Source of the DNA: CAYMJV01 sp964390545
Lineage (GTDB): Bacteria; Desulfobacterota; BSN033; UBA1163
NCBI GenBank assembly: GCA_964390545.1
Contig: CAYMJV010000008.1
Span: 1-54,372, forward strand
Length of the DNA: 54,372 nucleotides
Direction of reading: 5' to 3'
The translations under genes and the position numbers were made by a program. Below, piece by piece: positions 34,109 through 43,068 of the stretch (the stretch's first letter is position 1; every line of letters begins with the position of its first letter). The notes beneath the pieces were generated by a model. That model made no database searches, was not told the origin of the DNA, and was given only the letters and a program-made list of their open reading frames with translations.

Positions 34109-35050
34109 TCATTTAGCCGTAAAATCGGCAATCATCTCTCGAACCAGTTTGATGGCTTCGGGATGTCTCATCACCAAAACATCTGCCCCTGCCAGGAGAA
34201 GCATCACCGCCGTGACAGCCTCCAATAGAATTCCTCTCTTTTTAGGATCCCCCAGGGTCGGAGCATCTGTTGTCTTGGCCTCCTTGGTCTTCCAGACCTC
34301 CTTGGCCATATTGCAAATAATCGGGAATTGGAGCCTTTCATCCTGCTGGGTGAGGGCGGCCATCCGATCTCGTTCCATGACGGAATAGGTATATTCAATT
34401 CCATATCCCAGTCCACCGGTGGTCGGATCGACGATGATCTGTCCATCCGGTACGCCCAGATTTCCCATCAGGATGTTGAGCTGTTTGGCCAGGTTAATGT
34501 CGATTGGAGTAGAGGCGACGGCTGTATGTTTATATCCAATCGCTCCTGCTCCTACCTGTTTATAGTTGCCCTCGGCCACGGGCCCGATAACGAGGTTCAT
34601 CCCATCACAGGCCTCGGCCACCTTTCGAAGAACATCCGCATCTTTCTCGACATTTCCACTTCCCCACACGATGACCGGAACATCAACAGCCCCAGCAACT
34701 TTTTTAGCGGTCTGAGCTGCCTCGTCGCTGGAACGATTGAGACCATTGGGGTCGGTGCTGACGAGTTGCAGAGTGATCAACTCCGCTCCGTAACTCTGGA
34801 CACATTTCTTAGCCCAGGCTACAGGGTCATTGGCCACGTCCTTGAATGGCTCCAGGGCTGCCTCTGGCCATTCTTCCGGAGGCGCATCATAGACCTCCAT
34901 GGCAATCCGAGGAGCATGAGGCATCTCTCCTTCGAATAGATGAAAGGGATAAGCCGTCTCTCCACCCGCGGTAACCGCCTTTGGTCCTTTTCCCAATGTC
35001 ACTTCTTTTATCTTTCCTGTGTATGTCATTTTAGGAATTTCAAATGCCAC
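34109..35050 (-). CDS. acsD: Corrinoid iron-sulfur protein small subunit (AcsD)
   Basis: 313 residues from GTG 35050, which lies 8 bases after GGAGG; the earlier GTG at 35059 overlaps that site and is unlikely. Signature blocks: GGETAYPFHLFEGEMPHAP, DPVAWAKKCV, VSTDPNGLNRSS, VIVWGSGNVEKD and DPTTGGLGYGIEYTYSVMER. It forms the TIM-barrel partner that caps the corrinoid of AcsC. Gene order is 70-aa protein, acsD, cooS. Confidence 0.96.
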   Translation of the reverse strand: MAFEIPKMTYTGKIKEVTLGKGPKAVTAGGETAYPFHLFEGEMPHAPRIAMEVYDAPPEEWPEAALEPFKDVANDPVAWAKKCVQSYGAELITLQLVSTDPNGLNRSSDEAAQTAKKVAGAVDVPVIVWGSGNVEKDADVLRKVAEACDGMNLVIGPVAEGNYKQVGAGAIGYKHTAVASTPIDINLAKQLNILMGNLGVPDGQIIVDPTTGGLGYGIEYTYSVMERDRMAALTQQDERLQFPIICNMAKEVWKTKEAKTTDAPTLGDPKKRGILLEAVTAVMLLLAGADVLVMRHPEAIKLVREMIADFTAK

Positions 35051-35077
35051 GATACTCACCTCCCTCTGGTTATTCTT

Positions 35078-35290
35078 TTATGCTTTAGTTTTCCGTTTTT
35101 CACTACCGAACCATTCGTCACTAAACCAATAGCGTTCCCCGGTTTTGAGATAGGCGAGCATCTCTTCCCGACTTCTCATCTTCTGTCTCCAGTTGATCGG
35201 AGTCTCGGGCTTCCCTTCCTCAAACGTGGGACCTAGAACCTTCACCTTCTTCCCATCAAAGGTAACCTTCTCTTCCATTTGATCAGCCAC
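35078..35290 (-). CDS. Small protein of unknown function in the acs operon
   Basis: 70 residues. I do not recognise a family. It starts with GTG 35290, 8 bases after a perfect AAAGGAGG, and ends 27 bases before acsD. The composition is charged (VTFDGKKVKVLGPTFEEGKP, then PINWRQKMRSREEMLAYLKT, YWFSDEWFG), with no Cys, membrane segment or signal. A proline-rich N-terminal strand followed by a helix and an aromatic tail suggests a small binding partner. Its position between folD and acsD argues for a role in CFeSP or CODH function or stability, which is inference. Confidence 0.8.
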   Translation of the reverse strand: MADQMEEKVTFDGKKVKVLGPTFEEGKPETPINWRQKMRSREEMLAYLKTGERYWFSDEWFGSEKRKTKA

Positions 35291-35359
35291 GCGAAAAACC
35301 TCCTTTCTATTTATTCGCTACTCGTTATTTGTTATACGGATTTTCTTGCTCCGAACTCC

Positions 35360-35387
35360 GTACGGAACGCAGATCTGCGTTCCGTAC
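35360..35387. repeat. Perfect 28-base palindrome
   Basis: Starts GTACGGAACGCAGA and continues as its exact complement, ending directly before the folD stop codon. It may act as a hairpin in the folD/70-aa spacer. Confidence 0.85.
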
Positions 35388-35388
35388 T

Positions 35389-36276
35389 TCACTTCACCCC
35401 AGCGGCCAGTTTGGCCGCCTTCACGGTATTCATCATCAACATCGTAATGGTCATCGGACCGACTCCACCGGGCACAGGGGTAATGGCGCTTGCCTTCTCT
35501 TTCACCCCATCGAAATCGACATCCCCACAGAGTTTCGCTTTTCCCTCGGGAGTCATTCCGATTCGGTTGACACCGACATCGATGACGACCGCCCCCTGCT
35601 TCACCATATCTGCCGTTACCGCTTTAGGCTTTCCAGCAGCCACGATGAGAATGTCTGCCCTCTTCGTATGGAAAGCCATGTCTTTCGTTCCGGTATGGCA
35701 GATCGTTACCGTTGCATTGGCCCCTTTCTGTTTCTGCAGAAGGATATTGGCAATGGGTTTTCCAACGATGTTCGACCTACCCACGACCACAACCTCTGCA
35801 CCGTCGATCTTTGCGCCAGATCGAATCAGGAGTTGCTGAATTCCTGCAGGGGTGCAGGGGAGATAATCGGCTTCACCGATCATCAATTTTCCTACATTCA
35901 CCGGGTGGAACCCATCCACGTCCTTTTTCGGATCGATGGCGTAAAGGACTTTCGTTTCATTAATGTGCTTGGGAAGTGGAAGCTGGACCAGGATACCGTG
36001 AATCTTAGGGTCTTTATTATATTTATCGACTAATTTGAGCAGTTGTTCTTCTGTAATCGTTTCAGGCTGGCTGTCCTGTATCGAATAGAAACCTAACTCC
36101 TTGGAGGTCTTCTGCTTCCCAGTGACGTAGCTTACGGAAGCAGGGTTCTCCCCCACCAGAATGGTAACCAGACCTGGGACCACGTTGTACTTGGCCTTTA
36201 AATTAGCGGTTTCCTGTTTCAACTCCCCCCGAATCTGTTCAGCGATTTCACTGCCTTTAATTATTTTTGCTGTCAT
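35389..36276 (-). CDS. folD: Bifunctional methylene-THF dehydrogenase / methenyl-THF cyclohydrolase (FolD)
   Basis: 295 residues. Catalytic motif SYVTGKQKTSKELG with the conserved Lys, substrate block ILVQLPLPKHIN, dinucleotide-binding VVVGRSNIVGKP, and C-terminal TPVPGGVGPMTITMLMMNT. It links formyl-THF made by Fhs with methylene-THF used by MetF. GGGGGGAGAAG precedes the ATG. It sits between cooC and the 70-aa gene. Confidence 0.97.
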   Translation of the reverse strand: MTAKIIKGSEIAEQIRGELKQETANLKAKYNVVPGLVTILVGENPASVSYVTGKQKTSKELGFYSIQDSQPETITEEQLLKLVDKYNKDPKIHGILVQLPLPKHINETKVLYAIDPKKDVDGFHPVNVGKLMIGEADYLPCTPAGIQQLLIRSGAKIDGAEVVVVGRSNIVGKPIANILLQKQKGANATVTICHTGTKDMAFHTKRADILIVAAGKPKAVTADMVKQGAVVIDVGVNRIGMTPEGKAKLCGDVDFDGVKEKASAITPVPGGVGPMTITMLMMNTVKAAKLAAGVK

Positions 36277-36307
36277 CGTTTCTTCTCCCCCCTTCTGTAG
36301 AATAATA

Positions 36308-36442
36308 AATCCGAAATCCGAATATCGAAATCCGAAACAAATCCAAAATTAAAAACTTAGGATTCAATGCTTTCTTGTTTGGAAAATTCGTATTTTGGAC
36401 ATTCGTGCTTGTTTCGATTTTCGTGCTTCGGATTTCGAATTT
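36308..36442. repeat. Long palindromic word repeat (AATCCGAAATCCGAAT / ATTTCGAATTTC)
   Basis: Many copies of ATCCGAAATCCGAA and AATATCGAAA on the left face ATTCGTATTTTGGAC, ATTCGTGCTTG, TTTCGATTTTCGTGC and TTCGGATTTCGAATTT on the right. It fills the cooC/folD spacer. Confidence 0.75.
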
Positions 36443-36444
36443 CT

Positions 36445-37191
36445 TTATTGGATGTACTCCTCAAAGATCTTTAGGGCCGCCTGAACCGCCTTTGACTCCA
36501 TAGGCAACTGAAACGTCGGTTTTCCTTCGAGATCGTATCGGTAGATCTCCTCGTCCATAGGGATGACTCCTGCCAAGGTGAGGTTCTGGCGTTTCAGATC
36601 CTCTGAAATTCCAGGGTCCAAATCTCCCTGAAGCCGATTGATCACCACAGCCTCCCGTTTGATGTGTAGGTCGAGTTCGTGAATCAAATCCCGAATCCTG
36701 GAAGCGGTCAAAATACCACGCCGGCTGGAATCTGACAGAATGAAAAGAAGGTCCACATCCCGAGTGGTCAGGCGGCTGAAATGTTCCATCCCCGCTTCGT
36801 TATCGATGACAATATATTGATAATTTCCAGTCAGGAGGTCCAGGCATTTTCTGGCCAACGTGTTGGCAGCACAATAGCAACCCTGTCCCTCCGGTCGCCC
36901 CATGGCAATGAGGTCGAATCCCTTGGTTTCGACTAGTGCCTCCTGAATTTTATATTCAAACCAGATGTCCTTTGTCATTCCCACAGGGACATCCTTCCTC
37001 ATAACTTCCCGGGCCTCACCGATCGTGGACCTCAATGTCACCCCAAGAACCTCATTAAGGTTCGAATTCGCATCCGCATCCACGGCCAGAATAGGCCCCT
37101 TCTTTTTATCCAAGAGGTGACGGATGATCATTCCCGCAAAGGTGGTCTTCCCTGTTCCTCCTTTTCCTGAAACGGCAATCGTGAAGCTCAA
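36445..37191 (-). CDS. cooC: CODH nickel-insertion ATPase (CooC/AcsF family)
   Basis: 248 residues. It has a MinD/ArsA-type deviant P-loop SGKGGTGKTTFAG, a switch region AVDADANSN, and the nickel-binding CxC in GQGCYCAAN typical of CooC. It matures the C-cluster of CooS in the cytoplasm. The start is TTG at 37191 overlapping the acsV stop (TTGA), so its expression is translationally coupled to the activator gene. Confidence 0.94.
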   Translation of the reverse strand: MSFTIAVSGKGGTGKTTFAGMIIRHLLDKKKGPILAVDADANSNLNEVLGVTLRSTIGEAREVMRKDVPVGMTKDIWFEYKIQEALVETKGFDLIAMGRPEGQGCYCAANTLARKCLDLLTGNYQYIVIDNEAGMEHFSRLTTRDVDLLFILSDSSRRGILTASRIRDLIHELDLHIKREAVVINRLQGDLDPGISEDLKRQNLTLAGVIPMDEEIYRYDLEGKPTFQLPMESKAVQAALKIFEEYIQ

Positions 37192-39203
37192 AGCTGCCCT
37201 TCGACCATCCTCTCCGAGCGATATTCCTTCCTCACCCGATAGAGCCTTTCGACCACCTGAGGAAAGGCGGAGGTGTCCGTATGGGGCAAAAACATCGCTG
37301 CAATGAATTCATTCATAAACGTCGGATGATTACTTAACTCGAGGTTGGTCATCATTAAAGCAATTCGCTCCGCCTCCCTGAGAAGGTTCTTGGAAAAGGA
37401 GAGCAGTCTTGCCCCCAGCAAGGAACCGTTTCCGACAAAAATAAATTTATCGATATCCATCTCAGGAAGGAGGCCGATGAAGATCGCCTTTTCAAGATCG
37501 AGATGACGACCGAACCCCCCTGCGATGATCACCTGATCCAAATCCTTGAAACTCAACCCGACGCTGTCCAGCAAGACCTTGCAACCGGCGTAGATAGAAG
37601 CTTTGGTCCGGATCAGATTTTCTATATCGATCTCCGTGAGGACGATATCTTCATGAATCAATGTCTCCTCTTTTCTCGCAAGGACATATTCATAACCGTC
37701 CGGTCCTTCTCGAACCCGGTCCGTAGGAAGGTCTCTTCGAAACTTTCCGTTCTGGTCAATCATTCCTGTCTCTAAAAGCTCGGCGACCGAGTCGATGAGA
37801 CCTGAACCGCAGATGCCGATTGGCTTGGACCGCCCAATGGTAAGGATCATCGGTTCATAGGTTCGGTGGTTGATGCTGACCTCCTCAATGGCTCCCCGGG
37901 TGGCCCTCATCCCGAACTTAATTCCCGCGCCTTCAAAAGCAGGGCCCGCCGAGCACGAAACGCTGGCCAGCCAATCCTTATTTCCGAGGACGATCTCCCC
38001 GTTAGTCCCAATGTCCATGTAAAGCGTTAGCGTTTCTCTTTGAAAGACCCCGGACCCCAAGATTCCTGCCACGATATCGCCGCCCACATAACTCGCCACC
38101 ATCGGGAGGATATAGACGTGGACATGATCCCTTATATTGATCCCCATGTGGACGGCTCTCACCGGAGGGATGAAATTGGCTGTGGGAACATAGGGGTCTT
38201 CTCGAATAAATTTCGGGTCCAGGCCTAACAGGAGCTGGGTCATGGTCGTGTTCCCAGCGATGACCATGTGGGAGATCAGCGATCGGTCGATTTTGCTCAT
38301 ATCGAACATTTCCTGAATGATCTTGTTGATCGTAGAGACGACCACCTCCTGTAATTTCTTCAGACCGCCGGGTTTCTGAGAGTAGACAATCCGGGTAATC
38401 ACATCCTCGCCATAACTGATCTGGGCATTATAATCCGAGGCTTCCGCGAGGGCGAAAAGGGTTGTCCCGTCACATGTTCCACCCGGACAGGCAACGACGA
38501 CGCATCCATTGAGGTCAAGGATTTGACCGAAGATCGTGGTTGTCCCGATATCGATAACGATCGAGTAGTTCTGTTTCGTATTGTCCCCAGGCTCCACGTT
38601 GATCAGCTTATAGGCTTTCCTTGTTAGAACAAGAGTGGCTGTCACCTTCCAATCCGCTTCCCGGAGAAGGCGACTCAATTTCATAATGACCCTGAAATCA
38701 GCAGAAATCCCTACGATCCCATGCTGTTTTTCCAAGGCATTGACCAGGCGGGTCAGGTCGCTCACATTGTCCTTGAGTGTTGGCGGTTCAAGCTCCACAT
38801 ATCTCTTAAATACGGGAGGGTCTACATCCCAACCCTTAACGAGTTGGAAGATGTCTTGGGGTGAGAGAAGATATTTATGGATTCCACGATCGCCTTTAAG
38901 GGCGAGGACAGACCGATCGACCTGGGATTCAAGGGGGACTTCCACATCCATATCCCCTCGAATCGAGGTCAGACAGGCGAGGCGATAACCTTTATCGTAT
39001 TCCCATTGGGTTAACTTGGGATGCCTGGGAGAATCGACCGTACCTTGGAGGAGTTTGATCTTGCATTTCCCGCAGGTTGCGCTTCCCCCGCAGGAGGCAT
39101 TGATATGAATTCCCGCCTCCATGGCGGCTTGAAGGAGGTTCTCTGCCTCATCGACTAAAATTTGTCGTTCGCTGGGTAAAAAAGTTACTTTATGCTTCGG
39201 CAT
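37188..39203 (-). CDS. acsV: Reductive activator of corrinoid protein (ASKHA-domain, AcsV/RACo-like)
   Basis: 671 residues. The N-terminal ~90 residues are a plant-type [2Fe-2S] ferredoxin (ASCGGSATCGKC and the fourth Cys in YRLACLT). The rest is the DUF4445 ASKHA fold with phosphate loops IVIDIGTTTIFGQ and LYMDIGTNGEIVLG and the ATP-site motif AGGFGRHLDL. It reactivates the CFeSP corrinoid from Co(II) to Co(I) using ATP. No clear ribosome site is seen before ATG 39203; a 16-bp hairpin lies just upstream. Confidence 0.93.
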   Translation of the reverse strand: MPKHKVTFLPSERQILVDEAENLLQAAMEAGIHINASCGGSATCGKCKIKLLQGTVDSPRHPKLTQWEYDKGYRLACLTSIRGDMDVEVPLESQVDRSVLALKGDRGIHKYLLSPQDIFQLVKGWDVDPPVFKRYVELEPPTLKDNVSDLTRLVNALEKQHGIVGISADFRVIMKLSRLLREADWKVTATLVLTRKAYKLINVEPGDNTKQNYSIVIDIGTTTIFGQILDLNGCVVVACPGGTCDGTTLFALAEASDYNAQISYGEDVITRIVYSQKPGGLKKLQEVVVSTINKIIQEMFDMSKIDRSLISHMVIAGNTTMTQLLLGLDPKFIREDPYVPTANFIPPVRAVHMGINIRDHVHVYILPMVASYVGGDIVAGILGSGVFQRETLTLYMDIGTNGEIVLGNKDWLASVSCSAGPAFEGAGIKFGMRATRGAIEEVSINHRTYEPMILTIGRSKPIGICGSGLIDSVAELLETGMIDQNGKFRRDLPTDRVREGPDGYEYVLARKEETLIHEDIVLTEIDIENLIRTKASIYAGCKVLLDSVGLSFKDLDQVIIAGGFGRHLDLEKAIFIGLLPEMDIDKFIFVGNGSLLGARLLSFSKNLLREAERIALMMTNLELSNHPTFMNEFIAAMFLPHTDTSAFPQVVERLYRVRKEYRSERMVEGQL

Positions 39204-39222
39204 GTGTCAAATTTATTGTAAC

Positions 39223-39258
39223 CTAGTCCCGCCTCTATTTCGATAGAGGCGGGACTAG
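39223..39258. repeat. Perfect 16-bp hairpin with 4-base TTCG/CGAA loop
   Basis: CTAGTCCCGCCTCTAT pairs without mismatch to ATAGAGGCGGGACTAG around a TTCG loop (CGAA in the minus-strand RNA). It lies between fhs and acsV, about 20 bases before the acsV ATG. No T-run follows, so it is not an ordinary terminator; mRNA processing or stability is possible. Confidence 0.85.
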
Positions 39259-39308
39259 AAAACATTGTTAAACGGTGCAATCCGGAACAAGAGTCTTTCT
39301 TAGAAGAC

Positions 39309-41096
39309 TTAGAAGAGCCCCTTCACTCTGCCGGTATTTACGTCAACATCAACCTTTCGATAGGCTGGGTCAGAGCTGGTTCCTGGCATCAGGCTGATCG
39401 CTCCGGTCATTGGGCAGAGGAATTTTGCACCTGCAAAAATCAAGACATCACGAACGGGTAGGATCCAACCTTTTGGAGTTCCCTTAATAGATGGATCATG
39501 AGTCAGACTCAGGTGGGTCTTGACCATCATGGTGTTAAAATCCTTCATTTTGGGGTCAGCCTCAAACCGTTTTGCTTTGGCTTCGGCATCGGGAGTCCAA
39601 GAGACACCGGCAGCCCCATATACCTCTTTGGCAACTGTCTCAACCCTTTGTCTGAGTGGCATCTCCAGAGGATAGAGGAATTTCAGGTTCACTTTGTCTT
39701 TGCAAGCTTCCATGACGACATCGGCGAGCTCAAGGGCACCGTCCCCACCTTTGAGCCAATGTTCGGAAAGGGCACAACGGGCTCCTGCCTTCTCGGCATA
39801 CTTACGGACCATTGCGATTTCGTCTTTGGTGTCGGTATGGAAGGAATTGATGCATACTACTGGATTGATTCCTGATTTTCTGATCACACCGATGAGGTGG
39901 GTCATATTTTCGATCCCTTTTTCAAGAAGTCCCAAGTTTTCCTTAGAGTATTCTTCAGGAAGGGGCAGTCCTGCCACCACTTTAGGCCCACCGCCATGCA
40001 TCTTCAATGCCCGGATGGTGGCCGTCAATATTGAGACATTGGGGGTTAGGCCACTCAAACGGCACTTCACATTCCAGAACTTCTCAAAGCCAATGTCAGC
40101 AGCAAAACCGCTCTCAGTCACATGGTAATCGAACATCTTTAAGCCAATGCGGTCAGCGATAATGGAGGATTGACCCACCGCGATATTGGCAAAGGGACCG
40201 GCATGAACCATGCATGGCTGGTATTCCGTTGTCCACATCAATGTGGGGTTGATAGCATTCCGCATCCAGGCACACATGGCACCTGCCACTTCGAGGTCTG
40301 TCGTGGTAACGGGTTTACCTTTTTTATCATAGGCGACGACGATATTACCGAGCCTCTCACGAAGATCTTTCAGATCTCGGATAATGGAGAGGATTGCCAT
40401 GAGCTCCGAGCTGACGGTTATGCCAAACTTGGATGCCATCAAAAACCCATCCATCTTTCCACCTATCCCCATGATGATGTTCCGCAAACCCTGGGCGCAG
40501 AAATCCATGACCCAGCCCATCTCCATATTGGTAGGATCGATGTCCAGCCGTTTGAGTTTCCGCTTGGCGAGTTCCGCATCGTCGTAGTTTCTTTCATGCT
40601 GCATTCGTGCATTCACGGCAACCATAGCCAGGTTGTGGGCGTTGGTAATGTCATTAATGTCTCCAGTAAGCCCAAGGGAAAACTCGGTCATCGGGATGAG
40701 TAGGGATTTGCCGCCTCCTGCAGCCGTACCCTTAATATTCATTGTGGGGCCACCTGAAGGCTGGCGAATACAACCCCCAGCATTCTTACCTCTTTTCCCT
40801 AATCCCTCCAGCAAACCCATAGCAGTCGTTGTTTTTCCTTCTCCTAAAGGAGTAGGAGTAATGGCTGTGACTTCTATATACTTTCCGTCTGGCTTATTTT
40901 TGAGTCGATCCATAACCTTCATGAAATCGAGTCTGCATAACTTTGCCATGGGAATGATTTCTTCCTTCTTGAGTCCCAGCTTCTCCTGTGCTTCTTCAAT
41001 CGTGGGCATCGTTTCTTCTGCTATTTCCGCAACCTGCCAATCTGGAAGTTTCCTTGGATCTGCCTCATTATATTTTTTTGTAATAGTGAAACCCAT
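39309..41096 (-). CDS. fhs: Formate-tetrahydrofolate ligase (Fhs)
   Basis: 595 residues. The ATP-binding loop TPTPLGEGKTTTAMGLLEGL, PTMNIKGTAAGGG, FSLGLTGDINDITNAHN and the C-terminal PVRDVLIFAGAKFLCPMTGAISLMPG are the classic family blocks. It makes formyl-THF from formate, ATP and THF, the entry of the methyl branch. First gene of the Wood-Ljungdahl block, with a GGGGGAG site and a promoter-like sequence about 220 bases upstream. Confidence 0.97.
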   Translation of the reverse strand: MGFTITKKYNEADPRKLPDWQVAEIAEETMPTIEEAQEKLGLKKEEIIPMAKLCRLDFMKVMDRLKNKPDGKYIEVTAITPTPLGEGKTTTAMGLLEGLGKRGKNAGGCIRQPSGGPTMNIKGTAAGGGKSLLIPMTEFSLGLTGDINDITNAHNLAMVAVNARMQHERNYDDAELAKRKLKRLDIDPTNMEMGWVMDFCAQGLRNIIMGIGGKMDGFLMASKFGITVSSELMAILSIIRDLKDLRERLGNIVVAYDKKGKPVTTTDLEVAGAMCAWMRNAINPTLMWTTEYQPCMVHAGPFANIAVGQSSIIADRIGLKMFDYHVTESGFAADIGFEKFWNVKCRLSGLTPNVSILTATIRALKMHGGGPKVVAGLPLPEEYSKENLGLLEKGIENMTHLIGVIRKSGINPVVCINSFHTDTKDEIAMVRKYAEKAGARCALSEHWLKGGDGALELADVVMEACKDKVNLKFLYPLEMPLRQRVETVAKEVYGAAGVSWTPDAEAKAKRFEADPKMKDFNTMMVKTHLSLTHDPSIKGTPKGWILPVRDVLIFAGAKFLCPMTGAISLMPGTSSDPAYRKVDVDVNTGRVKGLF

Positions 41097-41587
41097 GTTT
41101 TCTACTCCCCCTTTCTTTTTGATTTTTTGCTTTAATTTTACATCAGGTCTTATTAGGCTTTTCTAAATCTTCAATCTAACATCCGCAATATGAAATCTTA
41201 GATTTTGAGATCCCCCCCTTCTCCATTGTTGTGTAAAAAGATGGTTGGTTAATATATTAAGATTTGCAAAATTTTGGGCTAGGTCTATATGTGACAAGAA
41301 GCACAATGTCGATTGGGATACTAAAATAACAGGCTTTTTTTGTCAAGGGAAATCTTGGTTTATTTGAGGATTAATTTGAGGATAGGGGACATTCAATAAA
41401 TTGTTAATTATTTTAATGGCCTACGTTTAATTTAGAGCGATACGAAATATAGATGCCAAACACAGAATAAATAGACGGTTAAAGGACCTTATATTCTTCT
41501 TAAAGAATAAGGCCGCTTTTCTCCCCTTTTGGGCCGCATAACGAGTTTATCTCGGAACGATCTTTCAGTTTTGCCTCTGACTCGAGT
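41097..41587. other. AT-rich control region upstream of fhs
   Basis: About 490 bases without a gene. It holds the candidate promoter at 41318-41346, an imperfect word palindrome at about 41163-41208 (AAATCTTCAATCTAAC against GAAATCTTAGATTTTGAG), and a hairpin at about 41489-41512 (CCTTATATTCTTC against AAGAATAAGG) that may end the upstream dehydrogenase transcript, although no T-run is present. Confidence 0.5.
41318..41346 (-). promoter_or_regulatory. Candidate sigma-70 promoter of the fhs-acs operon
   Basis: On the minus strand an exact TTGACA (41346-41341) is followed after 17 bases by TAGTAT (41323-41318). The predicted start near 41311 leaves a leader of about 215 bases before fhs. Confidence 0.55.
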
Positions 41588-42724
41588 CTATTTTTTCCCC
41601 TCCAGAAGGAATTTCTTAAGACTTTGCCTGTTCATCTTGGAAAGGCCTAATTCCTTTATGCCCCTCCCTGTTTTCCAATAGTCAGTCCGGTTGATTGCTG
41701 AGGTAAGCTGAATAACAGCATCGTGTGTGGGGGTGGGGATTTTAAGAAGGTCTCCCAGGGTGGAAGTCAGAACCATCCCGTAGGGGACATCTTCTGTTAT
41801 ATATCTGTCTTTTAAATGTTCAGGGCCTTTCATTTTCATCCCTGCAAAGATCCCATCCTTTCCAAACGCTCCATCCATACTGGTGTTGAGGATTCGGTAG
41901 CGGCACTCTTCTTCCGTCTCTCCCAGATTGTAATTCTTAAAATCGAGATCGTCCCAGTGATAGAGTTTATATCCCATGGCTTTGCAAATGGAGAGCCTCT
42001 CCTCGTTGAGGGATTCATAAGTTCTAGCCACGGATGGGGTCATTCCTTCAGTATAGAGATAAAATTCACCCTTTGAATGTTCAATTCGAGTGGCGCTGAG
42101 CAGAGTTGCTACCGGATGGACAATAGGGTTCGGATTATTAATGGCTGCCTCCAAGACATCCTTAGCAGGGGTGATCGTAGAGTAATATTGTTTTAGTTTT
42201 GGAATCACCTCTTTTGTCTTTTTCGATGGGAATACGCCAGTGGGAAGGATGAGGGCGTGAATGAAAACAGAGACATGGCCAGGGGCTTTGAGCCGGGCCC
42301 CATAGGGGAGAGTACAACTTTCAGCAAAAATAATCTCTTTTCCAACCTTTCTCTCCTTGAAGATCTTTACAAATTCGAGGGTTCCTCCTGAACCTGGCAT
42401 GAGGAGAATGATCTGGCCATCCTGAACAAAAGGAGCACAGACCTCTGCCATCGTTTTATGACCAAAGGCAGGCGTAATCACAAAGATGACCTCCGCATCT
42501 TTAATCGCCTGCTCGATATCTGTTGTAGCCAAATTCACTTTCGTAACTCCATCGATCGATACTCCTTCGATTCGAATCTCTCTGGTTCTCAAAACTCTTT
42601 CAAGGGAGTCTGCAAATTGAGGGAGTTCGAAAAAGTTCACCTTAAATCCGGCAAGGGAAAGATTTGCTGCCACAGCATGACCGCCATTTCCTCCTCCCAA
42701 GACTGCCACCAAGTCCTTCTCCAT
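41588..42724 (-). CDS. NAD(P)-dependent opine/octopine dehydrogenase-family protein
   Basis: 378 residues. The N-terminal Rossmann fold reads VAVLGGGNGGHAVAANLSLAG, followed by ITPAFGHKTMAEVCAP and SCTLPYGARLKAPGHVSVF. The C-terminal helical domain has NNPNPIVHPVATLL (the family's catalytic NPxxH) and AICKAMG-like segments. Such enzymes condense or split amino acid-keto acid opines, or act on related 2-oxo compounds; the substrate cannot be told. ATG 42724 is behind AAAGGAGGATC. It lies upstream of fhs on the same strand, 490 bases apart, so probably a separate unit. Confidence 0.85.
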   Translation of the reverse strand: MEKDLVAVLGGGNGGHAVAANLSLAGFKVNFFELPQFADSLERVLRTREIRIEGVSIDGVTKVNLATTDIEQAIKDAEVIFVITPAFGHKTMAEVCAPFVQDGQIILLMPGSGGTLEFVKIFKERKVGKEIIFAESCTLPYGARLKAPGHVSVFIHALILPTGVFPSKKTKEVIPKLKQYYSTITPAKDVLEAAINNPNPIVHPVATLLSATRIEHSKGEFYLYTEGMTPSVARTYESLNEERLSICKAMGYKLYHWDDLDFKNYNLGETEEECRYRILNTSMDGAFGKDGIFAGMKMKGPEHLKDRYITEDVPYGMVLTSTLGDLLKIPTPTHDAVIQLTSAINRTDYWKTGRGIKELGLSKMNRQSLKKFLLEGKK

Positions 42725-43036
42725 ATAGGATCCTCCTTTGAGAAATTTCCTCTCAGCTTGTGATTTCAAATTTTGAGCTTTGGACTTTTAACTATTAGCT
42801 TCAAATTAGCTTACTTCTGGAGAAAAGACAAGAAAGTTTACGTAAATATCTTGAGTCCTGCATGAGAGGGTTGCTATAAGGGGTTGCAAATTGTCTCGGT
42901 TGAAATTCTTAAATGAGCATTCTAACCCTGAACCGGAAGTCCTCATCTTGTGTAGAGTATATAAAGAGAGCATACATGACCGGTAGATAAAAAGAAGGTA
43001 TTAAGGTGATCAAATCCCTTATCAACTTCATTTACG

Positions 43037-43068
43037 GCCCACCTCTTTTTTGTTCAGGTGGGCTTTTT
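43037..43068 (+). terminator. Intrinsic terminator of an unidentified plus-strand transcript
   Basis: GCCCACCT and AGGTGGGC pair around an 11-base loop and are followed by TTTTT. No credible ORF ends before it on the plus strand. The ~250 bases upstream (42780-43036) hold no recognised gene, so it may end a small RNA. Confidence 0.6.

Noticed and set aside
7870..36442. CRISPR array or insertion sequences to explain the spacer repeats
   Set aside because: Spacing is irregular, words differ between sites, there are no unique spacers of constant length, and no transposase or cas gene is present.
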